A DNA stretch of 36,897 bases from Lonepinella sp051851555. GTDB taxonomy: Bacteria; Pseudomonadota; Gammaproteobacteria; Enterobacterales; Pasteurellaceae. Positions 8,203 through 15,909 of this stretch are shown piece after piece. The notes below the pieces were generated by a model. The model ran no database searches, had not been told where the DNA came from, and worked only from the letters and a program-made list of their open reading frames with translations. Made by a program: the position numbers and the translations under genes. The stretch is taken from the NCBI RefSeq assembly GCF_051851555.1, contig NZ_JBPDVH010000012.1:1-36897 (forward strand), read 5' to 3'. Each line of letters starts with the position of its first letter. Within the stretch, counting starts at the first letter, position 1.

Positions 8203-8727
8203 TTAACTGTTTTTGTTTACAGCTAATTTAGCTTGACGTTTTTGCTCACGTCTTTGCTTAAAAAAATCACTCAATTTTTCACCGCACTTTTCTGCTAAAA
8301 CGCCCCCTGTAATTTCCAAAACATGGTTCATTTTATAATCATCAAAGAAATGAAAACGTGAACCGACTGCCCCTGTTTTGTAATCGTATGCACCAAAAAC
8401 AAGACGTTTAATGCGACTGTGTAAAATAGCACCGGCACACATGGTACAAGGCTCAAGAGTGACATAGAGTGTGGTGTTGAGTAGGCGGTAATTTTGGATG
8501 GTTTCCGCTCCTTGACGTAATGCGATGATTTCGGCATGAGCGGTGGGATCGTTGTGGGTGATAGATTGATTCCAGCCCTCGCCGATAATGTGGTTGTTTT
8601 CGTCAACGAGAACAGCACCCACGGGGATTTCGCCATTATCTTGGGCTTTTTGGGCGAGATCGAGGGCGTGTTGAATGAAATGTTGATCGAGTTGGGATTG
8701 GGTTTGAATTTGATTTTCTTTCATCAT
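8203..8727 (-). CDS. tadA: tRNA-specific adenosine deaminase
   Basis: Converts adenosine 34 to inosine in the anticodon of tRNA-Arg(ACG). The zinc-dependent cytidine-deaminase fold is shown by HAEIIAL (His64, catalytic Glu66) and PCTMCAGAI (Cys94, Cys97). The 174-aa length is usual. The C-terminus is basic (FKQRREQKRQAKLAV) and part of it is encoded by a DNA uptake signal at 8281-8289. Two adjacent ATG codons (8727, 8724) are possible starts. It lies downstream of thyA, separated by 586 bases of palindromic elements, so it may be expressed independently. Confidence 0.96.
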   Translation of the reverse strand: MMKENQIQTQSQLDQHFIQHALDLAQKAQDNGEIPVGAVLVDENNHIIGEGWNQSITHNDPTAHAEIIALRQGAETIQNYRLLNTTLYVTLEPCTMCAGAILHSRIKRLVFGAYDYKTGAVGSRFHFFDDYKMNHVLEITGGVLAEKCGEKLSDFFKQRREQKRQAKLAVNKNS

Positions 8728-8739
8728 TTGTCTTTGTAT

Positions 8740-8941
8740 TTTAAATCGGGTTTCGCCGTTGGCGACTTACTTTTTCTTTGCTCGTGCAAAGCAAAAGTAA
8801 GCAAAAAGAAAGCACGCCCCAACTTTGCCTTGTTTCCTGAAAATACTTTAATTTGCTTAACGGAAAATGGCTGAACTCGCTTCGCTCAGACAGACGCCAT
8901 TTTCCTACAAATTAAAGTATTTTCAGGCGGCAAACATGGGG
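8740..8941. repeat. Structured intergenic element, copy 2 (between tadA and thyA)
   Basis: Same orientation as copy 1. It has the 16-nt-arm TCGT hairpin (8766-8781/8786-8801), a perfect 20-bp stem (8836-8855/8908-8927) and a perfect 10-bp inner stem (8862-8871/8896-8905) around GAACTCGCTTCGCTC. Stem bases that differ from copy 1 are changed on both arms. It begins about 13 bases upstream of the tadA start codon. Confidence 0.87.
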
Positions 8942-8972
8942 ACCCCATTGGTGAAATAATAAAATTTAGTGC

Positions 8973-9087
8973 AAGCTACAGAGTAACGTTACTGTATTTA
9001 ACCTAGTACGCAAGGGCTAGGTGTATTTCGTGGTAGAATCTAGTACTCTCGTACTAGGTTAAGCATGGAAACGCTACTTCGTAGCTT
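8973..9087. repeat. Nested 115-bp palindrome
   Basis: An outer pair of 16-nt arms (8973-8988/9072-9087, three mismatches) encloses an exact inner pair of 13-nt arms (8998-9010/9050-9062, TTAACCTAGTACG and its complement). The two pairs are separated by 9 bases on each side, so the element is symmetrical. The core is 39 bases. It has no open frame of note and lies between copies 2 and 3 of the structured element. Confidence 0.75.
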
Positions 9088-9136
9088 AAAAAATACCTAT
9101 TTTCTCACCGCACTCTTACCTACGCTCGGTCAAAAA

Positions 9137-9311
9137 TTGGGGCCCCGTCTGAACCGCCTGAGCGTTTTGGTATTTTTAGCTAAATTTTGCCTGTTTGAGC
9201 GTAGCGAGTTCAAAATTTAGCGTGAAGAAAATACCAAATAAGCTCAGAAAAGCGGTGAAGTCGGGGTGTGTTTCTTTTGTTACTTTTCTTTGCACAAGCA
9301 AAGAAAAGTAA
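9137..9311. repeat. Structured intergenic element, copy 3 (inverted, next to thyA stop)
   Basis: Opposite orientation to copies 1 and 2. It opens with GGGGCCCCGTCTGAACCGCC, the complement of the sequence near the far end of copy 1. Stems follow: CTGAGC/GCTCAG (9158-9163/9242-9247), GGTATTTT/AAAATACC (9169-9176/9228-9235) and GCTAAATTTTG/CAAAATTTAGC (9179-9189/9211-9221). It closes with a perfect 14-bp hairpin (9280-9293/9298-9311) homologous to the TCGT hairpin of the other copies. The long stem differs in sequence from copies 1 and 2 but keeps base pairing. It ends two bases before the thyA stop codon. Confidence 0.8.
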
Positions 9312-9313
9312 AA

Positions 9314-10165
9314 TCAAACACTGAACGGATATTTAATCGCCCCATGACTCTCATACCCCACTACCTTAAAATCATCCATTGTCACCCAAGTCTCTAAATC
9401 TTCAAGGCTTTTAATCTCTGGATTAATCTCTAACTTCGGTGATGGAAACGGTTCACGTTTTAACTGCACATCACGCATCAACTCAAGCTGATCTTCATAA
9501 ATATGGGCATTCACAATTTTATGATACGCCTTACCGGCTTTTTTACCAGTAATCTGTGCCATTAACGCCAAGAACGTAAACACTTGAATTTGATTAAAAT
9601 TTAAACCCAATGGCACATCACAAGAACGCTGATAGCTAGTTAAATAAAGGGTATCCCCCAACAAGGAAAACGTGTGATTGTACATACAAGGACGTAAACA
9701 GCCTAGCTCAATTTCACCAGGGTTTAAAAAGGTCAAAATCTCACCACGATCATCAATGCCTTTACTTAAATTATTGACGATTTTACGCAACTGATCTACG
9801 GTTTCACCGTTCGGCTTTTGCCAACGTCTGCCTTGTACACCGTACACTCGGCCCATATCGTCGGTCCCTTTACGGTTCGGGTTACTTAACCAAGCCTGAT
9901 TTTCATTGGCATTCGCATCCCAAGTTTTTGTACCCAATTGACGAAAATCGGCAGCATTATCATAACCACGGATATAACCTAAAAATTCGGCAATGGCAGC
10001 TTTCCAATAACTTTTTCTTGTGGTAATAATCGGAAATTGGTTATGGGCTACATCATATTCCAGATCGGCATTGATCACGGTTAAACAACGTTTGCCTGTT
10101 CGTTCGTTCTCAATCCACGTGCCTTCATCAATGATACGTTGGCATAAATTTAAATATTGTCGCAT
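9314..10165 (-). CDS. thyA: Thymidylate synthase
   Basis: Methylates dUMP to dTMP using methylene-tetrahydrofolate. The 283-aa length is longer than E. coli ThyA (264) and has a divergent active-site segment: catalytic Cys160 lies in LRPCMYNHTFSL rather than the usual LPPCH. The dUMP-binding motif QRSCDVPLGLNFN is intact. The start is supported by AAGGAA five bases upstream. It follows lgt by 9 bases in a tight minus-strand operon (rppH-TSUP-lgt-thyA). The hairpin of a repeat element sits directly after its stop. Confidence 0.97.
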   Translation of the reverse strand: MRQYLNLCQRIIDEGTWIENERTGKRCLTVINADLEYDVAHNQFPIITTRKSYWKAAIAEFLGYIRGYDNAADFRQLGTKTWDANANENQAWLSNPNRKGTDDMGRVYGVQGRRWQKPNGETVDQLRKIVNNLSKGIDDRGEILTFLNPGEIELGCLRPCMYNHTFSLLGDTLYLTSYQRSCDVPLGLNFNQIQVFTFLALMAQITGKKAGKAYHKIVNAHIYEDQLELMRDVQLKREPFPSPKLEINPEIKSLEDLETWVTMDDFKVVGYESHGAIKYPFSV

Positions 10166-10174
10166 AAAAATTCC

Positions 10175-10987
10175 TTAATTTTTCACCGCACTTTTACGGT
10201 ATGCCCACCATATAATCATCAGCCCGCCGATAATCATCGGTAAACACAACAACTGACCACGGGTAATCAGATCTTGCGCCGTATTCACGTGATGATCGAT
10301 TTCTCGCACATATTCCACCAAGAAACGGAAACAGCCATAACCAATTAAAAATAACCCTGACACGGCACCCATTGGACGTGGCTTGCGAATAAATAAATTT
10401 AAAATCACAAATAACACCACGCCCTCTAATATAGCCTCATATAATTGTGAGGGATGTAAGGGAATGTCACCTTGATAGCCATAGGGGAACATGGCCCAAG
10501 GCACGGCGTCCAGATTTTCAACGGGGCGACCCCAGAGTTCATTGTTAATAAAATTGCCTAAACGGCCTAAGCCTAAACCAAATGGCACGAGAGGTGCTAT
10601 CAGATCTGCCGTCTGCCAGAAGCTGCGTTTTTGGCGTATGGATATGAGTATCATGGCTACAATCACCCCAATTAATCCACCATGGAACGACATACCGCCC
10701 TCCCAAATTCGGAATAAATACAGTGGATCTTGTAGGAATTTGTCAAAACTATAAAAGAACACGTCGCCAATACGACCACCTAAGATCACGCCGGCAAAAC
10801 AGCCATAAAGCAGTTGATCGAATTGATCGGTATTCCACGTGTGTGGCGACTGTTTAACCCGTCGCATACCGAGCCAATAGGCAAAGCCAAAGCCCAATAA
10901 ATACATCACACCGTACCAATGTAAATGGATCGGTCCCAGTGAAAGGGCAACGGGGTCAATATAAGGTAAATGAATAAAATCGTGCAT
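10175..10987 (-). CDS. lgt: Prolipoprotein diacylglyceryl transferase
   Basis: Inner-membrane enzyme that transfers diacylglycerol from phosphatidylglycerol to the lipobox cysteine, the step before LspA. The 270-aa polytopic protein shows the family signatures HWYGVMYLLGF, SFHGGLIGV and RLGNFINNELWGRP, with the conserved His-Gly-Gly and Arg-x-Gly-Asn-Phe-Ile-Asn. AAGGGA precedes the ATG. A DNA uptake signal (10185-10193) encodes part of the last residues. Lgt and thyA are neighbours in many gammaproteobacteria. Confidence 0.97.
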   Translation of the reverse strand: MHDFIHLPYIDPVALSLGPIHLHWYGVMYLLGFGFAYWLGMRRVKQSPHTWNTDQFDQLLYGCFAGVILGGRIGDVFFYSFDKFLQDPLYLFRIWEGGMSFHGGLIGVIVAMILISIRQKRSFWQTADLIAPLVPFGLGLGRLGNFINNELWGRPVENLDAVPWAMFPYGYQGDIPLHPSQLYEAILEGVVLFVILNLFIRKPRPMGAVSGLFLIGYGCFRFLVEYVREIDHHVNTAQDLITRGQLLCLPMIIGGLMIIWWAYRKSAVKN

Positions 10988-11002
10988 AAATTCCCTTTTG
11001 AA

Positions 11003-11794
11003 TTAGCTAATTAACATTTTTAATGCCACAAAAATTAAAAATACGGCAAAACAACGTTTTAAGGTCGCCACCGGTAAGCGATTGGTCACCATCACGCCTA
11101 ATTTGGTGGTAAACATGGAGGTTAACGTAATGCCTAACACGGCGGGTAAATACACATAACCAAGTGACCAATCAGGCATATTCTCTAAGTGCCAACCACT
11201 GGAAATATAGCTTAAAGATCCCGAGGTTGCGAGCAACATACCACAAAAAGAGGAAGAACCAATGGCTTGTTTCATTTCATAGCCTCTTGCATTTAAGAAT
11301 GGCACAATAAAACCACCGCCACCAATGCCCGCAAAACTGGAGGCAATGCCAATCAGGCCACCGCCAATAATCGCAGATTGCGTGGTTAACGGTTTATTTT
11401 GCATTTTGGATTTCGCAGACAAGATCATTTTGATCGCTAAATACACGACCAAACAAGCAAAAATTTTACTGGAATAGGCTTTAGGCAGCTGGCTCACAAA
11501 AAAACTGGCTAAATAAGTGGCTACCATAATAGCGGGCGCAAAAATCTTTAAGGATGGCCACACAATGTTACCCGATTTGTAATGATTATAGGCGGAGGAG
11601 GCGCCTGTAATAATGATCGTAGTGAATGAGGTTCCCAAAGCCACTGACATCAACATCGGATCAGGAATCCCCATCATGGGCAATAAATACACCAACACCG
11701 GCACAATCACTAAGCCGCCGCCAATCCCGAATAAGCCAGCGAGAAAGCCGACCACACAGCCCACGGCGAGGCAAATCAGTAAAAATGATAACAT
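11003..11794 (-). CDS. TSUP/TauE-family permease
   Basis: Polytopic membrane protein of the sulfite exporter TauE/SafE (TSUP) family, 263 aa with about eight hydrophobic segments. The internal duplication typical of the family is visible: GLFGIGGGLVIVP in the N-terminal half and FAGIGGGGFIVP in the C-terminal half. GGAG lies eight bases before the ATG. It sits between rppH (one base away) and lgt (15 bases). Its place in this block matches the order in Haemophilus. The substrate cannot be told from the sequence. Confidence 0.9.
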   Translation of the reverse strand: MLSFLLICLAVGCVVGFLAGLFGIGGGLVIVPVLVYLLPMMGIPDPMLMSVALGTSFTTIIITGASSAYNHYKSGNIVWPSLKIFAPAIMVATYLASFFVSQLPKAYSSKIFACLVVYLAIKMILSAKSKMQNKPLTTQSAIIGGGLIGIASSFAGIGGGGFIVPFLNARGYEMKQAIGSSSFCGMLLATSGSLSYISSGWHLENMPDWSLGYVYLPAVLGITLTSMFTTKLGVMVTNRLPVATLKRCFAVFLIFVALKMLIS

Positions 11795-11795
11795 C

Positions 11796-12428
11796 TTAAT
11801 ATCTCCGTTTTTTCTTGGTTTTTTGTTGAGATTTATGGTAATAAGGCGACCGATTTGGCATGCCTTTTGCTCTCTCTTTCGGGGTTTCTTTTGCGTTTTC
11901 TTTCGCTGTCACTGGAGTCACCTTAGGATTCACCAACAGCACATCCGTTTTATGTGGATCAAATAACGCCAAAGCAAATTCTTTCATGGCTTTACGATAC
12001 ACTTCACGCTTAAAAGACACCACTTGACGCACCGGATACCAAAAACTGACCCAACGCCAACCATCAAATTCAGGGGTTTTACTGCAATTCATGTTAAGTG
12101 CTTGTTCATCACTCATTAACTGCAACAAAAACCACTTTTGTTTTTGTCCAATGCAAATCGGCTTACTGTCATGGCGTAACAAGCGTTTGGGCAGCTTATA
12201 ACGTAACCAGTGCCGAGAAGAACAAACAATACGAACGTCTTTTTTGGTTAATCCCACTTCTTCATATAATTCACGGTACATGGCTTGCTCAGGCGTTTCA
12301 TTATCATTGATCCCCCCTTGCGGAAACTGCCACGAATTTTGTCCGTACCTTTTTGCCCAAAGCACTTGCCCTTTTTGATTACAAATGACAATACCCACAT
12401 TGGGACGGTAGCCATCGCTATCGATCAC
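11796..12428 (-). CDS. rppH: RNA pyrophosphohydrolase
   Basis: Nudix hydrolase that removes pyrophosphate from triphosphorylated mRNA 5' ends and so triggers RNase E decay. The Nudix box spans residues 38-60, with GGINDNETPEQAMYRELYEE. The N-terminus MIDSDGYRPNVGIVIC and the segment KQKWFLLQLMS are characteristic of RppH. The start is GTG at 12428, after AAGGAT. At 210 aa it is longer than the E. coli protein (about 176) because of a C-terminal tail rich in Lys, Thr and Pro, ending in KKKRRY. It is the first gene of the rppH-TSUP-lgt-thyA block. Confidence 0.96.
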   Translation of the reverse strand: MIDSDGYRPNVGIVICNQKGQVLWAKRYGQNSWQFPQGGINDNETPEQAMYRELYEEVGLTKKDVRIVCSSRHWLRYKLPKRLLRHDSKPICIGQKQKWFLLQLMSDEQALNMNCSKTPEFDGWRWVSFWYPVRQVVSFKREVYRKAMKEFALALFDPHKTDVLLVNPKVTPVTAKENAKETPKERAKGMPNRSPYYHKSQQKTKKKRRY

Positions 12429-12544
12429 TATCGTTTATCCTTAAAATTAGCTAATCTGAATGTATTGTGTTGGATTATGGCACAATCTGTGATTTTAGCC
12501 AATACTCTATCTCTTTTTATCTTCATCAACGCATTTCTTGGCCT

Positions 12545-12790
12545 TGTGTATAATGCTGTGTATAACATGGGGAAAAGCCTTGAATAAAAAAAGATAAATT
12601 CATTTATCGCACAAAAACATTTTATTAGACAAGGCATTTGGGCTTTTTGCTTAAAGATCCGCCATAAAAAATCAGGCGTAAATGACACCGCACTTTTCCA
12701 CAGAATCATACACAATTCCACCTGTACAGGTTGACAAAATCGGTTAACTTAGCAACAGCGGTGTGATTTATTCTTATGGACTGTGGATAA
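12545..12790. promoter_or_regulatory. Cluster of five DnaA-box-like 9-mers in a gene-free stretch
   Basis: The 578-base region upstream of rppH has no convincing gene. It contains two exact TTATACACA (12545-12553 and 12557-12565, minus), one exact TTATCCACA (12782-12790, minus) and two one-mismatch copies (TTTTCCACA 12694-12702 and TCATACACA 12706-12714, plus). An AT-rich tract follows at about 12840-12935. The boxes fit the TTATNCACA consensus for DnaA. I see no E. coli-type GATCTNTTNTTTT 13-mers and no oriC-typical neighbours (gidA, mioC, dnaA). Confidence 0.5.
12687..12695 (-). other. DNA uptake signal (intergenic)
   Basis: Exact ACCGCACTT, overlapping by two bases the TTTTCCACA DnaA-like box upstream of rppH. 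Confidence 0.85.
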
Positions 12791-12950
12791 AATTGTGACT
12801 GGTTCAATGATAACAAGGAAAAACATTCAAGCGCCGCTTAAAATAGCATAATTTACCTTTATTTTTCAAGCAGATAAACAAAACACTCAAAAGAAGAAAA
12901 AAATTATCAATCTACCGATTATTTTTTAGACACCGTAAATTTCACCCCAA

Positions 12951-12987
12951 AAAAAGAGGCATCACATTTGACGTTATGCCTCTTTTT
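12951..12987 (-). terminator. Rho-independent terminator after the amidotransferase gene
   Basis: A perfect 12-bp stem, AAAAAGAGGCAT/ATGCCTCTTTTT, with a 13-base loop, 19 bases past the stop of the gene at 13007. The arms supply a T tract on both strands, so it can act in both directions. Confidence 0.9.
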
Positions 12988-13006
12988 CGTCATGTTCTAA
13001 GGGGTA

Positions 13007-13843
13007 TTATAAACATTCATTGACCTGACGATCACCCAAGGTGCCATCATCAATAATCGCTTTTTCTACGCCAATAATCTCTTTCACTTTTTCACCATCT
13101 TTGAAAAACACAAAACCGCCACTGAGCATTTTTGTCCATTTTTCATCTTTGGTTAAAGGGAACGTGGCAATAATTGTCACCTTGTCACCCTCTTTAGCGT
13201 AATCATTAAAGTCAATCACGCCCTCGTCATCAATACGTTGAGCCTTGCCAAAAGGCGCTTGGCGGGTCAAATAATGGAGGTTGGTAGAACAATGGCCAAT
13301 CATCCATTCGCCATTCGACAGGATAAAATTAAACGTACCGTGCTGAGATAAAAATTCCGTCACTTCTTGCACTGCTAAGAAAATGTCCTGTTCAGCGGGT
13401 TTACGCTGAAAACGTGTTTTTAACACATCCGCCATATAACAAAACGCCGCCTCGGAATCGGTCGAACCTATCGGCTGACAAAAACTACCCGTCATATCGG
13501 GCAAATCGTGCAAATTGCCGTTATGCGCAAACACCCAATTTTCGCCCCAAATTTCCCGAATAAACGGGTGCGTGTTTTCGATATCCACGCTGCCTTGGGT
13601 GGCTTTGCGAATATGCGCAATCACGTTTAATGACTTTATGTTATATTGTTTAACACAATCTCCAATCGGCGATAACGCAGCGGGGCGGTTATCCCGAAAA
13701 ATCCGCACGCCTTTACCTTCAAAAAAAGCGATACCAAAACCGTCAGAATGACTGTCTGTCAGTCCCGCACGACGCCGAAATCCCTCAAAGGAAAACACGA
13801 TATCCGTTGGCGTATTACAATTCATTCCCAACAATTGACACAT
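13007..13843 (-). CDS. Class II glutamine amidotransferase (YafJ family)
   Basis: N-terminal-nucleophile amidotransferase domain covering the whole 278-aa protein. Cys2 becomes the nucleophile after Met removal (MCQLLGMNCN). Supporting motifs are SHSDGFGIAFF, NVIAHIRKATQG and WVFAHNGNL, as in the glutaminase domains of PurF/GltB and the stand-alone E. coli YafJ. No acceptor-synthetase domain is attached and the physiological reaction of YafJ is unknown. A strong terminator follows, and the gene seems monocistronic. The ATG is fixed by the need for Cys2. Confidence 0.92.
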   Translation of the reverse strand: MCQLLGMNCNTPTDIVFSFEGFRRRAGLTDSHSDGFGIAFFEGKGVRIFRDNRPAALSPIGDCVKQYNIKSLNVIAHIRKATQGSVDIENTHPFIREIWGENWVFAHNGNLHDLPDMTGSFCQPIGSTDSEAAFCYMADVLKTRFQRKPAEQDIFLAVQEVTEFLSQHGTFNFILSNGEWMIGHCSTNLHYLTRQAPFGKAQRIDDEGVIDFNDYAKEGDKVTIIATFPLTKDEKWTKMLSGGFVFFKDGEKVKEIIGVEKAIIDDGTLGDRQVNECL

Positions 13844-13972
13844 AGAAAAAAACCTAAAAAATAAACCCTTACATTTAACAGTGATTTAACACGATAATTT
13901 GAATATTTACAATATTTTTTGAAAAAATTTTTTAGATCAAATTCGCATTAAAACACCGAAAAACACATAAGA

Positions 13973-14269
13973 TCATGCTATCTTCATTTGAAATAACACC
14001 GCCTCCACTTCACAACAAAATTGCATTTGCATGGTTAACACCACCCCATTTTCATTAGGTTGAATGTTGCTTTGTATTTCACAAGGCTCGCTTTCTACCG
14101 CTCTCGCCTGTTGCGTGAGATAAGCTAAGGCTTGTTCTGCCGCTTGTTGATTAGTAAAATCTTGTGAAATTTTCACCGCACTTTCTGTACCATCAAAAAA
14201 GCCGTTGGCTTTTGTTTTTGAACCACAGCGACTGGTTTGTTCGATTCGTTGGGTTAAATTGTTCGACAT
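13973..14269 (-). CDS. yfcZ: YfcZ/YiiS family protein (DUF406)
   Basis: Small cytosolic protein of 98 aa that matches the YfcZ/YiiS family, with TSRCGSKTKANGFFDGTE near the N-terminus and MQFCCEVEAVLFQM at the C-terminus. The molecular role of the family is not known. In E. coli yfcZ is the divergent neighbour of fadL, and here it is again divergent from fadL, sharing a 194-base intergenic region with a FadR-like site. GAGG lies before the ATG. A DNA uptake signal (14175-14183) is inside the gene. Confidence 0.88.
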   Translation of the reverse strand: MSNNLTQRIEQTSRCGSKTKANGFFDGTESAVKISQDFTNQQAAEQALAYLTQQARAVESEPCEIQSNIQPNENGVVLTMQMQFCCEVEAVLFQMKIA

Positions 14270-14353
14270 TGTTTTTCCTCTTTATATTCACAAACATTAA
14301 TCGTTTCAGCTAAGTTTATCACTAATGATTTACGCTGTAATGCGTTTTCTGAC

Positions 14354-14370
14354 GACTGGTCGGAACAGCT
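14354..14370. promoter_or_regulatory. Candidate FadR operator between yfcZ and fadL
   Basis: GACTGGTCGGAACAGCT is close to the FadR consensus (AACTGGTCNGACCAGTT core); the TGGTC-N-GACCA core has one mismatch. It lies upstream of the -35 of the candidate fadL promoter and within reach of the yfcZ start. FadR regulation of fadL is established in E. coli; here it is inferred from the site. Confidence 0.62.
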
Positions 14371-14389
14371 ACGTTATGGGCAAAAAAGA

Positions 14390-14418
14390 TTGAACTATCT
14401 TGTTGAGTTAATTAGAAT
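14390..14418 (+). promoter_or_regulatory. Candidate sigma-70 promoter of fadL
   Basis: TTGAAC, a 17-bp spacer and TAGAAT, with the start codon 46 bases further on. This would place the FadR-like site around -55 to -71. Confidence 0.55.
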
Positions 14419-14463
14419 TCGACTAATTTTTACAGAAATGTTAACTATTTACTAGGAAAATCT

Positions 14464-15849
14464 ATGAAAAATCTTTTTACTAAAACTTTATTATCCTCTG
14501 CTTTATTGGCCGCTACAGGCGCAGCCAATGCCGCCGCATTCCAATTAGCTGAAATTTCAACCTCTGGTTTAGGCCGTGCCTATTCTGGTGAGGCAGCCAT
14601 TGCAGATAATGCAGGCGTAGTCGCAACAAACCCTGCGTTAATGAGTCTTTTCAAACGCCCTGAACTCTCTTTAGGTGCAATTTATGTGGATCCAAATATT
14701 GATATTGAGGGTACTACATTATATGGCACAGGTGCCGATACTAATGCAAATGCCAAAGACATTGCGAAAGGTGCTCTCGTGCCTAACATTTATTTTGTTG
14801 CCCCGATCAACGATAAATTTGCAATCGGTGGGGGATTAAATGTGAACTATGGTTTAGCAACAGAATATGATGATAACTATTCTGCTGGCTTTATCGCAGG
14901 AAAAACCGATTTAACTGCCTTAAACTTTAATTTAAGCGGTTCTTATAAAGTATTAGATAGCTTAACCTTAGGTTTAGGTGTCAATGCCGTTTATGCAGAT
15001 GCCATCATTGAGCGTCGTTTAGGCTCATTAACCGCTGCACCTTATCTTGTTGCAGCCCAAACCAATGCAGCCTACGCCACAGCCGCTGCACAAGGGGGCG
15101 ATTACGCTGCGGCAGCAAGCTACAAATCGGCAGCACAGCAAGCCATTGCATCCGCCCAAACAGCTGCCGCCAATCCATCTTCTGCTACCTTACGTAAAAT
15201 CGAAGGCGATGAATGGGGCTTTGGTTGGAACGCAGGTTTAATGTGGCAAGCCACAGAAACAAGCCGTTTTGGTTTAGCCTACCACTCCAAAATTGATATT
15301 GATTTTGAAGGCGATTACAGTGATTCTGGTGCTTACATCGGATCTTACACCCAAGGCAACCAACCGGGTTCATTAACCTTACCATTGCCTGCTTACTGGG
15401 AATTCTCGGGTTTCCACCAAGTGAACGATAAATTCGCTTTCCATTATAGCTGGAAATACACCGAATGGTCTAAATTCAAAGAATTGCGTGCGGTGGGATC
15501 TTCTGGTAAAGAATTATTCCAAAAAACTGAAAAATTCCGTGATAGTTCTCGTTTAGCCTTAGGTGCAACTTATCATGCAACAGATGCGTTAACCGTACGT
15601 GCGGGTGTGGCTTATGATGAAACGGCTGCTGGCGATCATCAATCCATTTCCATTCCAGATACCGACCGTATGTGGTACAGCGTCGGGGCAACCTATCGTT
15701 TCACACCAGATTTATCGGTTGATGTCGGTTTCGCTCACTTACGTGGCAGCAAAAACCATTTCCAAGAAAGCCAATCAGGTGTGATCACCGATGTGAAAGT
15801 GAAAGCCACTGCTAACCTTTACGGCTTAAACGTAAACTATCGTTTCTAA
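14464..15849 (+). CDS. fadL: Long-chain fatty acid outer membrane transporter, FadL/OMPP1 family
   Basis: Outer-membrane beta-barrel that takes up long-chain fatty acids and other hydrophobic compounds. The 461-aa precursor has a clear signal peptide (MKNLFTKTLLSSALLAATG, with cleavage after ANA). The mature start, AFQLAEISTSGLGRAYSGEA, is the FadL hatch signature with the NPA motif (TNPALMSLF). The protein ends in a barrel strand terminating in Phe (LYGLNVNYRF). About residues 188-247 are an Ala/Gln/Ser-rich insertion, probably an extracellular loop. AGGAAAA precedes the ATG. The neighbours (yfcZ upstream, ogt and mutH downstream) match the Haemophilus order. Confidence 0.95.
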   Translation: MKNLFTKTLLSSALLAATGAANAAAFQLAEISTSGLGRAYSGEAAIADNAGVVATNPALMSLFKRPELSLGAIYVDPNIDIEGTTLYGTGADTNANAKDIAKGALVPNIYFVAPINDKFAIGGGLNVNYGLATEYDDNYSAGFIAGKTDLTALNFNLSGSYKVLDSLTLGLGVNAVYADAIIERRLGSLTAAPYLVAAQTNAAYATAAAQGGDYAAAASYKSAAQQAIASAQTAAANPSSATLRKIEGDEWGFGWNAGLMWQATETSRFGLAYHSKIDIDFEGDYSDSGAYIGSYTQGNQPGSLTLPLPAYWEFSGFHQVNDKFAFHYSWKYTEWSKFKELRAVGSSGKELFQKTEKFRDSSRLALGATYHATDALTVRAGVAYDETAAGDHQSISIPDTDRMWYSVGATYRFTPDLSVDVGFAHLRGSKNHFQESQSGVITDVKVKATANLYGLNVNYRF

Positions 15850-15873
15850 TTGATCACAAATTAGCATATAATC

Positions 15874-15898
15874 GGGCGTAATCTTTACGCCCTTTTTT
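15874..15898 (+). terminator. Rho-independent terminator after fadL
   Basis: GGGCGTAA-TCT-TTACGCCC (15874-15892) followed by TTTTTTATT, 24 bases past the fadL stop codon. Confidence 0.92.
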
Positions 15899-15909
15899 AT
15901 TGAAACATC

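Noticed and set aside
8328..8636. Second minus-strand frame (102 codons) inside tadA
   Set aside because: Fully inside the conserved tadA coding sequence, in another frame, with no family-like features.
12428..12721. Minus-strand 97-codon open frame ending in a TAG that overlaps the rppH GTG start
   Set aside because: The end-to-start overlap is tempting, but the translation has no domain-like pattern, many Cys/Phe/Ile residues typical of AT-rich noise, no good ribosome binding site, and it reads through DnaA-like boxes and an uptake signal.
12429..13006. Chromosomal replication origin
   Set aside because: DnaA-like boxes are present, but there are no recognisable AT-rich 13-mers of the E. 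coli type, no dense GATC sites, and the neighbours (rppH, YafJ-type gene) are not origin neighbours. Kept only as a DnaA-box cluster.
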